Translations under genes and position numbers: made by a program
Shown: positions 40,887 to 50,096 of the stretch, one piece after another
Layout of the letters: each line of letters begins with the position of its first letter
Numbering within the stretch: the first letter of the stretch is position 1
The notes under the pieces: generated by a model
Databases searched by the model: none
Seen by the model: the letters and a program-made list of their open reading frames with translations, nothing else
What the model was told of the DNA's origin: nothing
Assembly: GCF_014207595.1 (NCBI RefSeq)
Contig: NZ_JACHGY010000001.1
Location: forward strand, 4,037,648 to 4,101,647
DNA from: Algisphaera agarilytica
GTDB taxonomy: Bacteria; Planctomycetota; Phycisphaerae; Phycisphaerales; Phycisphaeraceae
Direction of reading: 5' to 3'
DNA length: 64,000 nt

Positions 40887-41447
40887 GTGCTTAACTTAGC
40901 CGTTTCCACGGCTGATGGAATCATTGTTTTGCCCAAGATCGGCCTTCTTTCGGATTCACATGGCCGTGCCGCAACCACCCGCCGTGGGGTTGACGTGCTG
41001 CTTAAGCAGGGTGCGGAAGTCTTGATCCACCTCGGGGATGTCGGCACCGTCGAGGTGATCGATGCGCTGTGCGTGGAAAAACCCAACAGCGAGGACCAGA
41101 TCGAATCCCATTTGGTGTTCGGCAACACCGACTGGGACATCGACTCGTTGGCGGAATACGCCGACGACCTGGATGTCGCGGTGGACCACCCCGTGGGTCG
41201 GCTCCAATTGGGCGACGGCAAAGACCTTGTCTTCTGCCACGGGCACGAATCCAAGCCGATGCAGCAGGCGCTGGCCGACGGGGCAAAATACCTCTGTCAC
41301 GGCCACACCCACGCCCAGGCAGACGACCGGCAAGGCTCAACCCGGGTGATCAACCCGGGGGCGTTGTTCCGGGCGTCGGTCTACAGCGTCGCGGTGCTGG
41401 ACACGGCAACCGATCAACTGGTGTTCTTTGAGGTCGAAGCGGTTTAG
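40887..41447 (+). CDS. YfcE/MJ0936-family phosphodiesterase
   Basis: A 186-residue metallophosphoesterase. The ligand motifs are LLSDSHGR, IHLGDVGT, VFGNTDWD, FCHGHE and CHGHTHAQ, followed by INPGALFRA, as in the MJ0936/YfcE family of single-domain phosphodiesterases that cleave cyclic nucleotides or model esters. The start is uncertain: GTG 40887 gives the listed length, while TTG 40929 begins directly at the first strand (PKIGLLSD). The natural substrate is unknown. Confidence 0.87.
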   Translation: MLNLAVSTADGIIVLPKIGLLSDSHGRAATTRRGVDVLLKQGAEVLIHLGDVGTVEVIDALCVEKPNSEDQIESHLVFGNTDWDIDSLAEYADDLDVAVDHPVGRLQLGDGKDLVFCHGHESKPMQQALADGAKYLCHGHTHAQADDRQGSTRVINPGALFRASVYSVAVLDTATDQLVFFEVEAV

Positions 41448-41600
41448 GACAAGCCCGTACGCCTTTGGGAACAACGTCTTACGTTAAAATGAGGCGTCTC
41501 CCGGCAGGCCCGTGGCTGGATGGGATCATTGTCGTTAAGATAGGAAATTAGGAGCAAAGCAGCGGCTCGTGGCGGCGGGTTGCTGGGGATTCTGGAATCA

Positions 41601-42149
41601 ATGGCCGATCAGTTCAGACAATCCGATGTGGGTCAATCCTTCGACTACAGCACGCTGAACGTGCGTACCTTCGTGGCGGATGATCAGTCTGAAGTCCTGC
41701 GGCTGTACAACGATGGGCTGTTGGCGGGCCAGATCGCACCGAACGACACCGGAGCGGACCTAGATCACGTGGCCGAGGCCTACTTCGACGAGCCCCGGCA
41801 CCACTTCTGGGTGGCCCAGGTCGCCGAGCAGATCGTCGGCATGATCGGGGTGGGCTCGGATGAAGAGCACACCGCCGAGGTCCGACGTCTCCGCGTGGAC
41901 CCCGCCCACCAGGACGGGCCCGTCGCCGAGCAGCTCCTCGAGTCGGCGTTAAACCACTGCAAAAACAACGGCTACCTGAAAATCCGCCTCGACACCCGCT
42001 ACGAAAAGACCGCGGCGCTCGGGCATTTCGACCGGATCGGATTCCAGCACACCCGCACCCGCACCGCCCCGGGCAAGGAAGTCCTGGAGTTCTACCTCGA
42101 CCTCTACCGCCAGCACGAAGATCAGCCGGACGGCACCCCCACTTCCTGA
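41601..42149 (+). CDS. GNAT-family N-acetyltransferase
   Basis: A 182-residue acetyltransferase of the GNAT fold. NVRTFVADDQSEVLRLYNDGL is strand 1 and helix 1, HHFWVAQVAEQIVGMIGV gives the central strands, and EVRRLRVDPAHQDGPVAEQLLESAL contains the acetyl-CoA loop. That loop is unusual: the common Q/RxxGxG/A appears as HQDGPV. A C-terminal strand FDRIGFQHTRTR follows. The substrate is unknown. ATG 41601 is preferred over a TTG at 41580. It stands between the phosphodiesterase and the metal ATPase. Confidence 0.83.
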   Translation: MADQFRQSDVGQSFDYSTLNVRTFVADDQSEVLRLYNDGLLAGQIAPNDTGADLDHVAEAYFDEPRHHFWVAQVAEQIVGMIGVGSDEEHTAEVRRLRVDPAHQDGPVAEQLLESALNHCKNNGYLKIRLDTRYEKTAALGHFDRIGFQHTRTRTAPGKEVLEFYLDLYRQHEDQPDGTPTS

Positions 42150-42398
42150 TCGGTATTGGGCTGAATGCTGCTCTTGCGCGACGTTGCTCAGCGTAGCTCA
42201 ACCCATCCTCAAAATCTTGCCCCTGAACGCCGTTAACTACTGAACTCACACGGCTTTTGGGACGTATCAAACCGATCGACGCGGGCCGTACTCGCCTTGA
42301 TTCTCTGCCACCTACCCGCGTATCCTTTACGGCCCCGATCCTTTTTTCGATCCCAACCTTGCCGCCCCTTCGGGTCACCACGAGCAGGACTTTCGTAC

Positions 42399-44465
42399 AT
42401 GACCGCCCTCCCGCACGATCACACCCACGACCACGCCCATCCCGCCCCAGCTGCTCCCAGTTCGCCCGACACCGGCGACCGCAAGGTCGACCTGAAGATC
42501 ATCGCGGTGTTGTTCGGCTGCACCGTGCTGATCACCGCCGTTGTCGCCCGATTCCTGTTCGACACGCCCGACTACTCCAACCTGCTCGCGATGGCCGCCG
42601 CCATCCTGCTGGGCTGGCCCATTGTTTACGGCGCCGCCAAGTCGCTCATCACCGGCAGGTGCTCCCACGATCACGGCGAGGCCTGCGACCACGATCATGA
42701 TCACGTTCGCTCCGACAGCCACATGGAAGAGCTCGTTGCCCTGGCGATCATCGCCAGCTTCGCTTCGGGTGAATACCTCGAGTGCGCCGCGGTCGCCTTC
42801 TTCATGCTGATCGCGTCGCTGATCGAGCACCGCACCGCGGTGGGCGCGCTCAAGTCGATCGAGTCGCTCATCCGCATCACCCCGACCCGGGCCGTGAAGC
42901 TTGCCGATGACGGCAGCGAATCCGAAGTCCACGCCGCGACCCTCGTGCCCGGCGACAAAGTCGTCGTCCTCCCCGGCGACAACATCCCCGGCGACGGCCA
43001 AATCAAAGAAGGCGTCTCCACCGTCGACGAAGCCAACATCACCGGTGAATCGCTCCCCGTCGAAAAGTCGCCCGGCGACGAAGTCTTCGGCGGCACCATC
43101 AACGAGACCGGCCGGATGGTCATCGAGATCACCCGGGCCGGCGAAGACTCGACCCTCGGCAAAGTGCAGGGCCTCATCCTCCAGGCCGCTCAAACCCGCC
43201 CCGCCGCGGTGCGTGAACTCTCGAAGTACGCCGCGTTCTACACGCCCGTCGTCGTCATGCTCGCCGGCATCATCTACTTCTTCTCCAAAGACCTATCGAA
43301 CAGCATCAGCCTGCTGCTGATCGCCTGCCCCTGTGCCATCATCCTCGCGGCACCCACCGCCGTGGTCGCGGCGCTCTCGTCCGCGGCCCGTTTGGGGGTG
43401 TACGTGAAGTCGGTGGCCGAGCTCGAAGTCGTCCGCCGCGTGACCGCCTTCGTCTTCGACAAGACCGGCACGATCACCACCGGCCAGCTCGCCGTCACAC
43501 GTATGAAACCCATTGACGGCATGGAGGCCGCCGACCTGCTGCGTTACGCCGTCAGCGTCGAAGAAAACTCTCGCCACCCCGTCGCCCGGGCGGTGGTCGC
43601 GATCGCCAGTAAGGCCAAGATTCAGGCCGGCAACACCGACAACGTCGAAGAAGTCGCGGGCCGCGGCATGAAAGCCACCGTCGATGGCAGGGCCGTGATG
43701 GTCGGCCGTCAAACCTGGCTGCAGGAACAAGGCGTCGATCTTTCCGCCGCCGACATCAGCGAAGGCGAAGGCCTGTCGCTGCTGTTTGTCGCGGTCGACA
43801 ACCAATACGCCGGCTGGCTGGGCATGGCCGACCAACCCCGTGAGCAGGCCGCCGCCGCCATCGCCGAACTCGGCGAACTGGGCGTGAAGCGCCGCGTCAT
43901 GATCACCGGCGACCGCCAATCCCCCGCCGCCCGCGTCGCCGCCGCGGTAGGCATCACCGACTACTCCGCCGAGGCCCTGCCCGGCGACAAGCTCACCCTC
44001 GTCGAAGACCTCAAGAAGGCTGGCCACACCGTCGCGGTACTCGGCGACGGCGTGAACGACGGCCCCGCGCTCGCCGCCGGCCACGTCTCCATCGCCATGG
44101 GCGCCGCCGGCTCGGACGTCGCGGTCAACTCCGCCCGCATCGCATTGATGAACAACAACCTCGACCGCTTGCCCTTCCTGGTCATGCTGTCGCGCCGCAC
44201 CGTGGCCATCATCCGTCAGAACCTGATCGCCACGATGATCTACATCCTGTTCATGCTCGCCCTGCTCGCCGCCGGCGTCCTCACGCCCATGTGGGCCGCG
44301 ATCGGCCACGGCATCAGCTCGATCCTAATCATCTTCAACTCCGCCCGCCTCGTCCGCGTCGGCGAAGACCTCGAGCACCACGACGATGTCGTCGCCAAGA
44401 CCGAGACCGCCCGCCCCGTGCAGACCACCCGCGTGGAACCGGCCCCGCCGGTCGCTACTGCTTAA
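42399..44465 (+). CDS. Heavy-metal P1B-type ATPase
   Basis: A 688-residue P1B ATPase. There is no N-terminal HMA domain; two His/Asp-rich clusters (residues 6-14 and 90-108) probably take its place as metal ligands. TGES lies at 215-218, the transmembrane CPC at 310-312, phosphorylated Asp354 in DKTGTIT, HP in NSRHPVA and GDGVNDGPAL in the hinge. The last helix reads IGHGISSILIIFNSARL, which does not match the standard Zn or Cu signatures, so the exported metal is uncertain. An AGGA lies about 9 bases before ATG 42399. It stands alone, with no metal regulator seen. Confidence 0.92.
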   Translation: MTALPHDHTHDHAHPAPAAPSSPDTGDRKVDLKIIAVLFGCTVLITAVVARFLFDTPDYSNLLAMAAAILLGWPIVYGAAKSLITGRCSHDHGEACDHDHDHVRSDSHMEELVALAIIASFASGEYLECAAVAFFMLIASLIEHRTAVGALKSIESLIRITPTRAVKLADDGSESEVHAATLVPGDKVVVLPGDNIPGDGQIKEGVSTVDEANITGESLPVEKSPGDEVFGGTINETGRMVIEITRAGEDSTLGKVQGLILQAAQTRPAAVRELSKYAAFYTPVVVMLAGIIYFFSKDLSNSISLLLIACPCAIILAAPTAVVAALSSAARLGVYVKSVAELEVVRRVTAFVFDKTGTITTGQLAVTRMKPIDGMEAADLLRYAVSVEENSRHPVARAVVAIASKAKIQAGNTDNVEEVAGRGMKATVDGRAVMVGRQTWLQEQGVDLSAADISEGEGLSLLFVAVDNQYAGWLGMADQPREQAAAAIAELGELGVKRRVMITGDRQSPAARVAAAVGITDYSAEALPGDKLTLVEDLKKAGHTVAVLGDGVNDGPALAAGHVSIAMGAAGSDVAVNSARIALMNNNLDRLPFLVMLSRRTVAIIRQNLIATMIYILFMLALLAAGVLTPMWAAIGHGISSILIIFNSARLVRVGEDLEHHDDVVAKTETARPVQTTRVEPAPPVATA

Positions 44466-44510
44466 GCGTCGTCATTGGTTCTCGAACCTGCCGCTCCGCG
44501 CGAGCATCAA

Positions 44511-45662
44511 CTACCACCCGATCACGTACTTGCTGCGCTTCCCCAGCGCCTGCTTGACCGCGATCGAAACGACCAGGCTCAGCCCGAAGACAATCACCGC
44601 CTTGATCGGGAAGATCAGCCCGCCCGGCACCATCGGCTCCAGGTAGTCGGTCGTGTCGAAGTAGTGCAACCCAAACAACACCCAGGGGTGGATAAAGAAC
44701 AACGCGAAGCTGCACGACGCGATGAACTTAAGCCAGCGCAGCTCCAGGTGATCGATCTTCGAGAGCAGCGACAACGCAAAGAAGATCAGCGCGATCTTTT
44801 GCAGCAGCATCAGGTCGATGCCGTTGTAGGCGAGCATGCTCTTCTTCTCGTAGTTGCCCTGCTGGCCCACAAAAAACGCCTGTGCCGCGGCGATCCCCAA
44901 CACGATCAGCCCCAGCAGCACCGTCCGGTTGCGGATCACCTCCAGCACCTTCGTCTGGTGCTGCGACACCACGATCCCCAGCATGTAAAACGGCACGAAG
45001 TACACCACCGAGTGGATCGGGCTGATCTGCGCGAGCGGCCGATGCACCCACATCGAAACCCCCATCCACGCCAGCAGGATCCCGCCCTGCCACGCCGCGG
45101 GCAGCTTGATGTAGCGGATGAACATCGGCGACATCAGGAACACGATCGTGATGAACGGGATGTACCAATACGCGGTCAGGATCCGCCCCGTCCACACATA
45201 CTGAATCAACAGCTTGACGTTATGAACCAGGTCGCCCGACTGTCTTTCGAGGTAGCGGTGCGACTCGTCCAACGCGACGACGATCACCAGAAACCCCAGC
45301 ACCGACAGGATCAGGTACGGCAGAAACACCGCCTTGGCCTTCTTGGTCAGGAACTTGCGGTAGTGGTACCGCGGGTAGAACACGTGGTGGAAGAAGAACC
45401 CGGAGATGAACACGAACATCGCCGTGCCGCCCGTGATGAGGTTGCCCAGCGTCAGCTCGTAGGGCGTGTCCTGCTGCCACGGCCAGTAGCTGTGCCCCAC
45501 AACAATCACGATGATCGCAAACGCCCGGAAGTAATCGAAGTAGTTCAGGCGGACCCGCGTGGGTTTGGGTTGCACGGGTTCGCCGGCACCGGTTTGCTCG
45601 GGGGCGGCAGATTCTTTCTCAGGCGAATCGGACGCGGCGGGTGGAGTGAGGCTCTCTTGCAC
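44511..45662 (-). CDS. Membrane acyltransferase (acyltransferase 3/OafA-like)
   Basis: About ten hydrophobic helices follow a Pro/Glu-rich cytosolic start. The family signature is in the first helix, LNYFDYFRAFAIIVIVVGHSYWPW region, with the conserved Arg and His. Such enzymes move acyl groups onto exported sugars. The start is uncertain: the frame is open to 45821, but the upstream part (45663-45821) contains a repeat-like stretch (GCAAAGAACGCAA) and the promoter space of the divergent PEP-CTERM gene. GTG 45662 gives 383 residues. Other starts at 45776 and 45821 cannot be excluded. Confidence 0.78.
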   Translation of the reverse strand: MQESLTPPAASDSPEKESAAPEQTGAGEPVQPKPTRVRLNYFDYFRAFAIIVIVVGHSYWPWQQDTPYELTLGNLITGGTAMFVFISGFFFHHVFYPRYHYRKFLTKKAKAVFLPYLILSVLGFLVIVVALDESHRYLERQSGDLVHNVKLLIQYVWTGRILTAYWYIPFITIVFLMSPMFIRYIKLPAAWQGGILLAWMGVSMWVHRPLAQISPIHSVVYFVPFYMLGIVVSQHQTKVLEVIRNRTVLLGLIVLGIAAAQAFFVGQQGNYEKKSMLAYNGIDLMLLQKIALIFFALSLLSKIDHLELRWLKFIASCSFALFFIHPWVLFGLHYFDTTDYLEPMVPGGLIFPIKAVIVFGLSLVVSIAVKQALGKRSKYVIGW

Positions 45663-45832
45663 GGCCGGTAGCGTAACGGCGATGCCGCTCGGCTGTCTAC
45701 CGCCGGCATCGCCGCTTCCCGAAGCGTGAGAAACGTTGCACGCAAAGAACGCAAGCCCCGCAAAAAAATCGAGCATCCGCGCAAGACCGCAGGCTTCCCG
45801 GCGTATCCCTGGCAACCCCAAGGAGAACCCCC

Positions 45833-46531
45833 ATGCTCACCCGTTTACTGGCCGTCCCCGCCCTTGCCGCCGCTTCCCTGTTCGCTCTGCCCACGGCCGA
45901 CGCGGCGCCCCTCAACATCCCCGGCTGCGTCGCGGCGCTCCCCGGCACAACCGTCGCCGCCGAGCCGCAACTCGCCGGCACCGTGATCCACGACGAGATC
46001 CGGGCCCTGAACTTCGTCGGCGACCCGATGGACCCCACCACCGGCTACGCCACCAGCCTCCAGATCCGCGTCGTCCGCTCCTCCCTCGATAACACGCTGG
46101 ACTTCTACTACCGCTTCCTCAACAACGACGAGTTCACTTTCCCACTCGGCTCGGTCGATGCCTTCGGCTTCCAGGGCTACGACGCCAACGTCAACTACCG
46201 GACCGACGGGCTCGGCGACACCGCCCCGACCACGGCCCTCCGCTCGGTGGGCGATGGCGACGGCATCCGCTTCGCGTTCTCCGCGGGCACGATTGTTCCC
46301 CCCGACCTGCCCGGAGCCAACAACAGCACGCGCTTCATGTTCATCGATACCCAGGCCACAGAGTTCGACATGAACGGCCACATCAACGTCCACGCCGGCC
46401 TCGCCAACTTCGACCCGGCCCTGGCCACGCTGATGAACACCCCGCGGCCGATCCCCGAGCCCGCCTCGCTGGCGATCCTCACGATCGGCGGCGCCCTCAT
46501 CGGACAACGCCGCCACCGCCGTCTCGACTAG
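45833..46531 (+). CDS. PEP-CTERM sorting-domain protein
   Basis: A 232-residue secreted protein. The signal peptide ends at about residue 24 (PTADA). A beta-rich body follows, with a Phe/Tyr-rich middle (DFYYRFLNNDEFTFPLG), and the protein ends in a PEP-CTERM anchor: PIPEPASLAILTIGGALIG, then a basic RRHRR. The anchor would be recognised by an exosortase (not in this window) and processed at the membrane. AAGGAG lies 6 bases before ATG. The function of the body is unknown; a surface or matrix protein is likely. Confidence 0.85.
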   Translation: MLTRLLAVPALAAASLFALPTADAAPLNIPGCVAALPGTTVAAEPQLAGTVIHDEIRALNFVGDPMDPTTGYATSLQIRVVRSSLDNTLDFYYRFLNNDEFTFPLGSVDAFGFQGYDANVNYRTDGLGDTAPTTALRSVGDGDGIRFAFSAGTIVPPDLPGANNSTRFMFIDTQATEFDMNGHINVHAGLANFDPALATLMNTPRPIPEPASLAILTIGGALIGQRRHRRLD

Positions 46532-46572
46532 TCCAAACGAACCCGCCTATCTTCGACGGCACAAGGCCCCGC

Positions 46573-48240
46573 TTACCCGCCCGAACCGGCGGTAAGCGGG
46601 GTCACCACATAGCTGCGGATCGCGATCGGCCCGTGGTCGCCCTGGATCGCGATGGGGCCCGTGGCTTCTTCGCCCCGCAGCGGCGCGGCCCGCGTCGGAC
46701 CGGTCACTTCGACATCGGTCTGCACGAGTTGGCCGTTGACGTGCACGGTTTTGAAGCGGGCGTTCTGCGTCTTCTTGCCCTCGGCATCAAAACGCGGGGC
46801 GTGGAACACGATGTCCATCGTCTGCCATTCGCCGGGCGCTTTCGCGGCGTTGACCTTCGGCGCGACACCTTCGTAACCCTGCGGCAGGCCTTTGGCCTCC
46901 GCGTCTTCCTTGCTGCGCCACCGCTGGTAGACGCCGCCCAGGTCGGAGTGCTTCACCTCCGGCTTGCCGTAGCTGTCGAGGATCTGGATCTCGTAACGCC
47001 CCATGACGTAGACCCCCGCATTGGAGCCCTTGGGCACCATGAACTCGAGCTGGATCGACACGTCCTGGAACTCCGCCTCGGTGAAGAGGTAGGCCGCGCG
47101 GTTCTTCTCGGCGCCGTTGAACAGTATCGAACCGCCCTGCTCGACCGCCTCCGCCACGAACCGGCTTTCCCCTGCCACGGCCTCGACCGAGTCGGCGACC
47201 ATCCACCCCTTGGCGGGCCGGAACGAGCCGAGGATGTCGTCGTGGATCAGTTCGGTCTTGCCGGACTGCGAGGTCGGGGTGTATTTCAGGATACGCCCGA
47301 ACTTGCTGTACTCGGTCATCAGGATGTTGCCGTCGGCGTCAAACGCGATGCCGTGCGGCGACGTGACGATGCCTTCCCGCCACTGCTCGGGCGGGGTGCG
47401 GTTGCCGTTGTACTTGTCGTCGTTGGTGCCCATCGTGGTGTCGATGTTGCCGTCCTTGTCGAGCACGCTGATCCGGCCGTGGATCTCGGCGATGGCGACA
47501 TACGGCCCGTGGAACGCCGCGGCCGAGGGGCGACGCAGGTCGGTGGCGAAGTCGCCCAGAAACTCGCCGTCCAGCGACAGGTGCACCAGCCGCAGGTTCG
47601 CCCGGTCGCACCCGAGGATGCGCGGCTCGTCGTAGCGCGGGTCGATATGGATCTTGTGCAGGTTCTTGAAGTTGTACGGCTCGGCCCGGCCCACCCAAGT
47701 CTCGCGGTAGCTGCCATCCGCGTCGTAGAGGTGGATGTTGTCCGTGGCGTAGCCGTCAACCACGTAGATGGTCCCGTCCGGCGAAACCGCGCACGACGTG
47801 AACCGCGGGTTGATCTCGTCGCTGTCCTTCTTCTTCCAGAAATACTTCTCGGGGATCGCGGTCACCGGCGTGGCGAAGACGACCGTGCCGTCGAGCTTCA
47901 TCTTGGTGAGCGTTCCCGACCACAGGCCGACGCCGTAGAGGAACTCGCCGTCGTCTTCCTGTTGGATCACGAAGCCGTGGAAGTCTTTCGGTGCGCCCGG
48001 CACGTTACGCAGATACTTGCCCTCGGCCGAGTACACCTGCAGGCCCGGCTGCTCACCGCCCATGACCGAGACGTAGATCTCGCCGTTGGACGCAACCGCG
48101 ATCTCGCCGTGCCCGTCGCCGACGGTGCCCCACTCTGCGGGGACTTCGGGGAAACCGGGCTGATGCTCAAACTCGTGAGCGACAACCGAAGCGGAGACAG
48201 ACATCGCAGCCAGGAACACAAAAAAAGATCGGATAGTCAT
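46573..48240 (-). CDS. Secreted beta-propeller plus DUF1080 (3-keto-disaccharide hydrolase-like) protein
   Basis: A 555-residue protein with a signal peptide (about 1-22). Residues 25-335 fit an NHL-like six-bladed propeller: repeated GEIYVS, GTIYVVDGYA and GNILMTEYS strands. Residues 345-550 form a DUF1080 domain with the typical GSNAGVYVMGRYEIQILDSY and PGEWQTMDIVFHAP. DUF1080 domains act on or bind keto-sugars and related glycans. A second DUF1080 protein lies at 61481. It is separated by 170 bases from the next upstream minus gene at 48411 and probably has its own promoter. Confidence 0.87.
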   Translation of the reverse strand: MTIRSFFVFLAAMSVSASVVAHEFEHQPGFPEVPAEWGTVGDGHGEIAVASNGEIYVSVMGGEQPGLQVYSAEGKYLRNVPGAPKDFHGFVIQQEDDGEFLYGVGLWSGTLTKMKLDGTVVFATPVTAIPEKYFWKKKDSDEINPRFTSCAVSPDGTIYVVDGYATDNIHLYDADGSYRETWVGRAEPYNFKNLHKIHIDPRYDEPRILGCDRANLRLVHLSLDGEFLGDFATDLRRPSAAAFHGPYVAIAEIHGRISVLDKDGNIDTTMGTNDDKYNGNRTPPEQWREGIVTSPHGIAFDADGNILMTEYSKFGRILKYTPTSQSGKTELIHDDILGSFRPAKGWMVADSVEAVAGESRFVAEAVEQGGSILFNGAEKNRAAYLFTEAEFQDVSIQLEFMVPKGSNAGVYVMGRYEIQILDSYGKPEVKHSDLGGVYQRWRSKEDAEAKGLPQGYEGVAPKVNAAKAPGEWQTMDIVFHAPRFDAEGKKTQNARFKTVHVNGQLVQTDVEVTGPTRAAPLRGEEATGPIAIQGDHGPIAIRSYVVTPLTAGSGG

Positions 48241-48410
48241 GGGTAAGGATTCGCGAAGGGGGAAGCAGGTTGTGGGCGATTAAACATTTGACAATATCGC
48301 TCGAAGGAGCGTGCCGTATTCTACCTTCACTTCGCCCAAAGTCCGAATCAACATTTGGCAGCGCAGAGCGCGGCATGCTCACCCATGACTAAATCAACCA
48401 AAAGCGGGGC

Positions 48411-49823
48411 TCAGCGTTCCGCGACGAGGAGGTGGGCCTTCGCTTCGCCAAGGTCCATCCCGTTGAACAGCAGCAGGCGGTCGAACTGCAGGCCCTGCGA
48501 ACGGCCCGCGATCTCGACCGAGTAGATCCCCGGCTTGGGGAACTCGACCGTCAGCCAGGCGTGCTTGTGCTTCACTTCCACGGTACCGTTGGTGCCGAAC
48601 GTGCCTTTGCTCCGGCCGACGAACTTGTTGAAGCCGGTGATCTCACCGTGGCCGATCTGCGTGGCGTCGGGGAAGTTGATCCAGACGTCGTTGGCGTGGT
48701 CGCCCGCCACGCCGTCGGGCTGACGCATCGACCATTTAATCGTGTACCGACCGGGCTCTTTGATCTTGATCTTGCCCTTGAGGCGGTGGCCGGTCACCTT
48801 CTGGTAGCTGTTGTTGGCGGTGTAGGTCACGTAGAAACCGCCCGACGCGAGCTTGTCCTTCTTGATCTCCCAGCCCGAGCCGATGTCCATGCGCTCGGCC
48901 TCGACGACGATCAGGTTCCCGGTCATCTCGCCGACGACGAGGTCTTCCAGCGGGCCCATGCTCTCACCCATCAGGTTGCGGAGCTTGTTCGGGCTACCGT
49001 TTTCGTCGTTCAGCAGCAGGAAGTAGACCATGCCCGCGTCCGACACGTCGGCCTTGTTGTAGGTGTGGGCCTGGATCCGGGTATAGAGCCAGCGGAAATC
49101 CGGGTCCGGGCTCTCGCGGAGAAAGCCAAACACGTGGAAAGCCTTGCCCGCGTGCCAGAGCACCTGCGGCTTCTCGGAGGCGTTTTGGTCTTTGATCTTG
49201 ATGTAACCCATACCGTCGTTTTCGAAGAACGGCTTGAAGTCGTCGATCGTGCGGTGGTTGTCCTGGATCAGCTGCGTCTCGTTGTAGATCGAGTGCGAAA
49301 TGATCGAGGTGTACTGACGTTTCGAAGGCTCGGCCGCCGCGACCGCGCGGTAGATCGATTCCACTGGCCCCGCCGCGATGATGAACAGGTGGCTGTCCTC
49401 GCTCGACGCGTTGATCGCTGCGGTGAGGTTGGCGATGCCCTCGTCGAGCTGCTTGGTCAGGTCGAAGAACACCTCGGGGTTGAAGCCCCATTTGTCGATC
49501 GCGGGTATGACGCTGGGGGTCATGCGGTCCTTGTCTTCGGGCACCGGGCCGACGTCGAGCCAGTTGTTGAAGTCGAAGTGCACGAGCTGGTCCTGCACGC
49601 CCTGCTTGGCCATGATCGCCAAGGCCACTGCCGACGCCCCGATGTCGTCGGGGTCCGCGACGGTGTGTTTGTTGTTGGTCCGCGCCGATTCGCCGTTGCC
49701 ATCCATCGACACCGCGATCCGGTCGTTGGGCCGCCAGGGCGATTCGACCGCCAGCGAAGCAGGGACACAAACCGCCACCGAAAGGATCGACAGCGCCACC
49801 GTACGAAAAACACATGCACTCAT
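48411..49823 (-). CDS. Secreted protein, nucleoside-hydrolase-like plus CBM-like domains
   Basis: A 470-residue protein with a signal peptide (about 1-25, ending PASLAVES). The first half has AVSMDGNGE and VADPDDIGASAVALAI, which recall the Asp-rich calcium site of nucleoside-hydrolase-like domains. From about residue 300 the pattern changes to a CBM6/35-like module: VVEAERMDIGSGWEI, ASGGFYVTYTANNSYQ, RYTIKWSMRQPDG and YSVEIAGRSQGLQFDRLLLF. I do not recognise the whole protein. It might remove a group from, or bind, a polysaccharide. A TTGGAAC motif lies 100 bases upstream. Confidence 0.7.
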   Translation of the reverse strand: MSACVFRTVALSILSVAVCVPASLAVESPWRPNDRIAVSMDGNGESARTNNKHTVADPDDIGASAVALAIMAKQGVQDQLVHFDFNNWLDVGPVPEDKDRMTPSVIPAIDKWGFNPEVFFDLTKQLDEGIANLTAAINASSEDSHLFIIAAGPVESIYRAVAAAEPSKRQYTSIISHSIYNETQLIQDNHRTIDDFKPFFENDGMGYIKIKDQNASEKPQVLWHAGKAFHVFGFLRESPDPDFRWLYTRIQAHTYNKADVSDAGMVYFLLLNDENGSPNKLRNLMGESMGPLEDLVVGEMTGNLIVVEAERMDIGSGWEIKKDKLASGGFYVTYTANNSYQKVTGHRLKGKIKIKEPGRYTIKWSMRQPDGVAGDHANDVWINFPDATQIGHGEITGFNKFVGRSKGTFGTNGTVEVKHKHAWLTVEFPKPGIYSVEIAGRSQGLQFDRLLLFNGMDLGEAKAHLLVAER

Positions 49824-50015
49824 TGGAAGAGGTCCGGGAGGGAAACGGGGGAGGGGAACAAAGGGGAGAAATCAGAGGAGGCTGAAATATATCAGCAGGC
49901 GGAGTACGGGGCAATGAAAAAATTGGAACAGTTCAAATCACGTCACACGCGAAGTGCGAAAACACCGCTGCCGCCCTTAAGGCTCGCACAACGGTGTTGA
50001 TACAAGTGCGGCACG

Positions 50016-50054
50016 CAAAACAAATTGCCAGCGACGAGTACGCCGCTGGCAATT
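50016..50054 (-). terminator. Terminator after the pseudopilin gene
   Basis: On the minus strand an 11-bp perfect stem (AATTGCCAGCG/CGCTGGCAATT) with a 10-base loop is followed by TGTTTTG. It begins 43 bases after the pseudopilin stop. Confidence 0.75.
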
Positions 50055-50096
50055 CAGTGTGAAGGCTGTTGAGAAAATGCTGGGCTTCAGGAAAGC

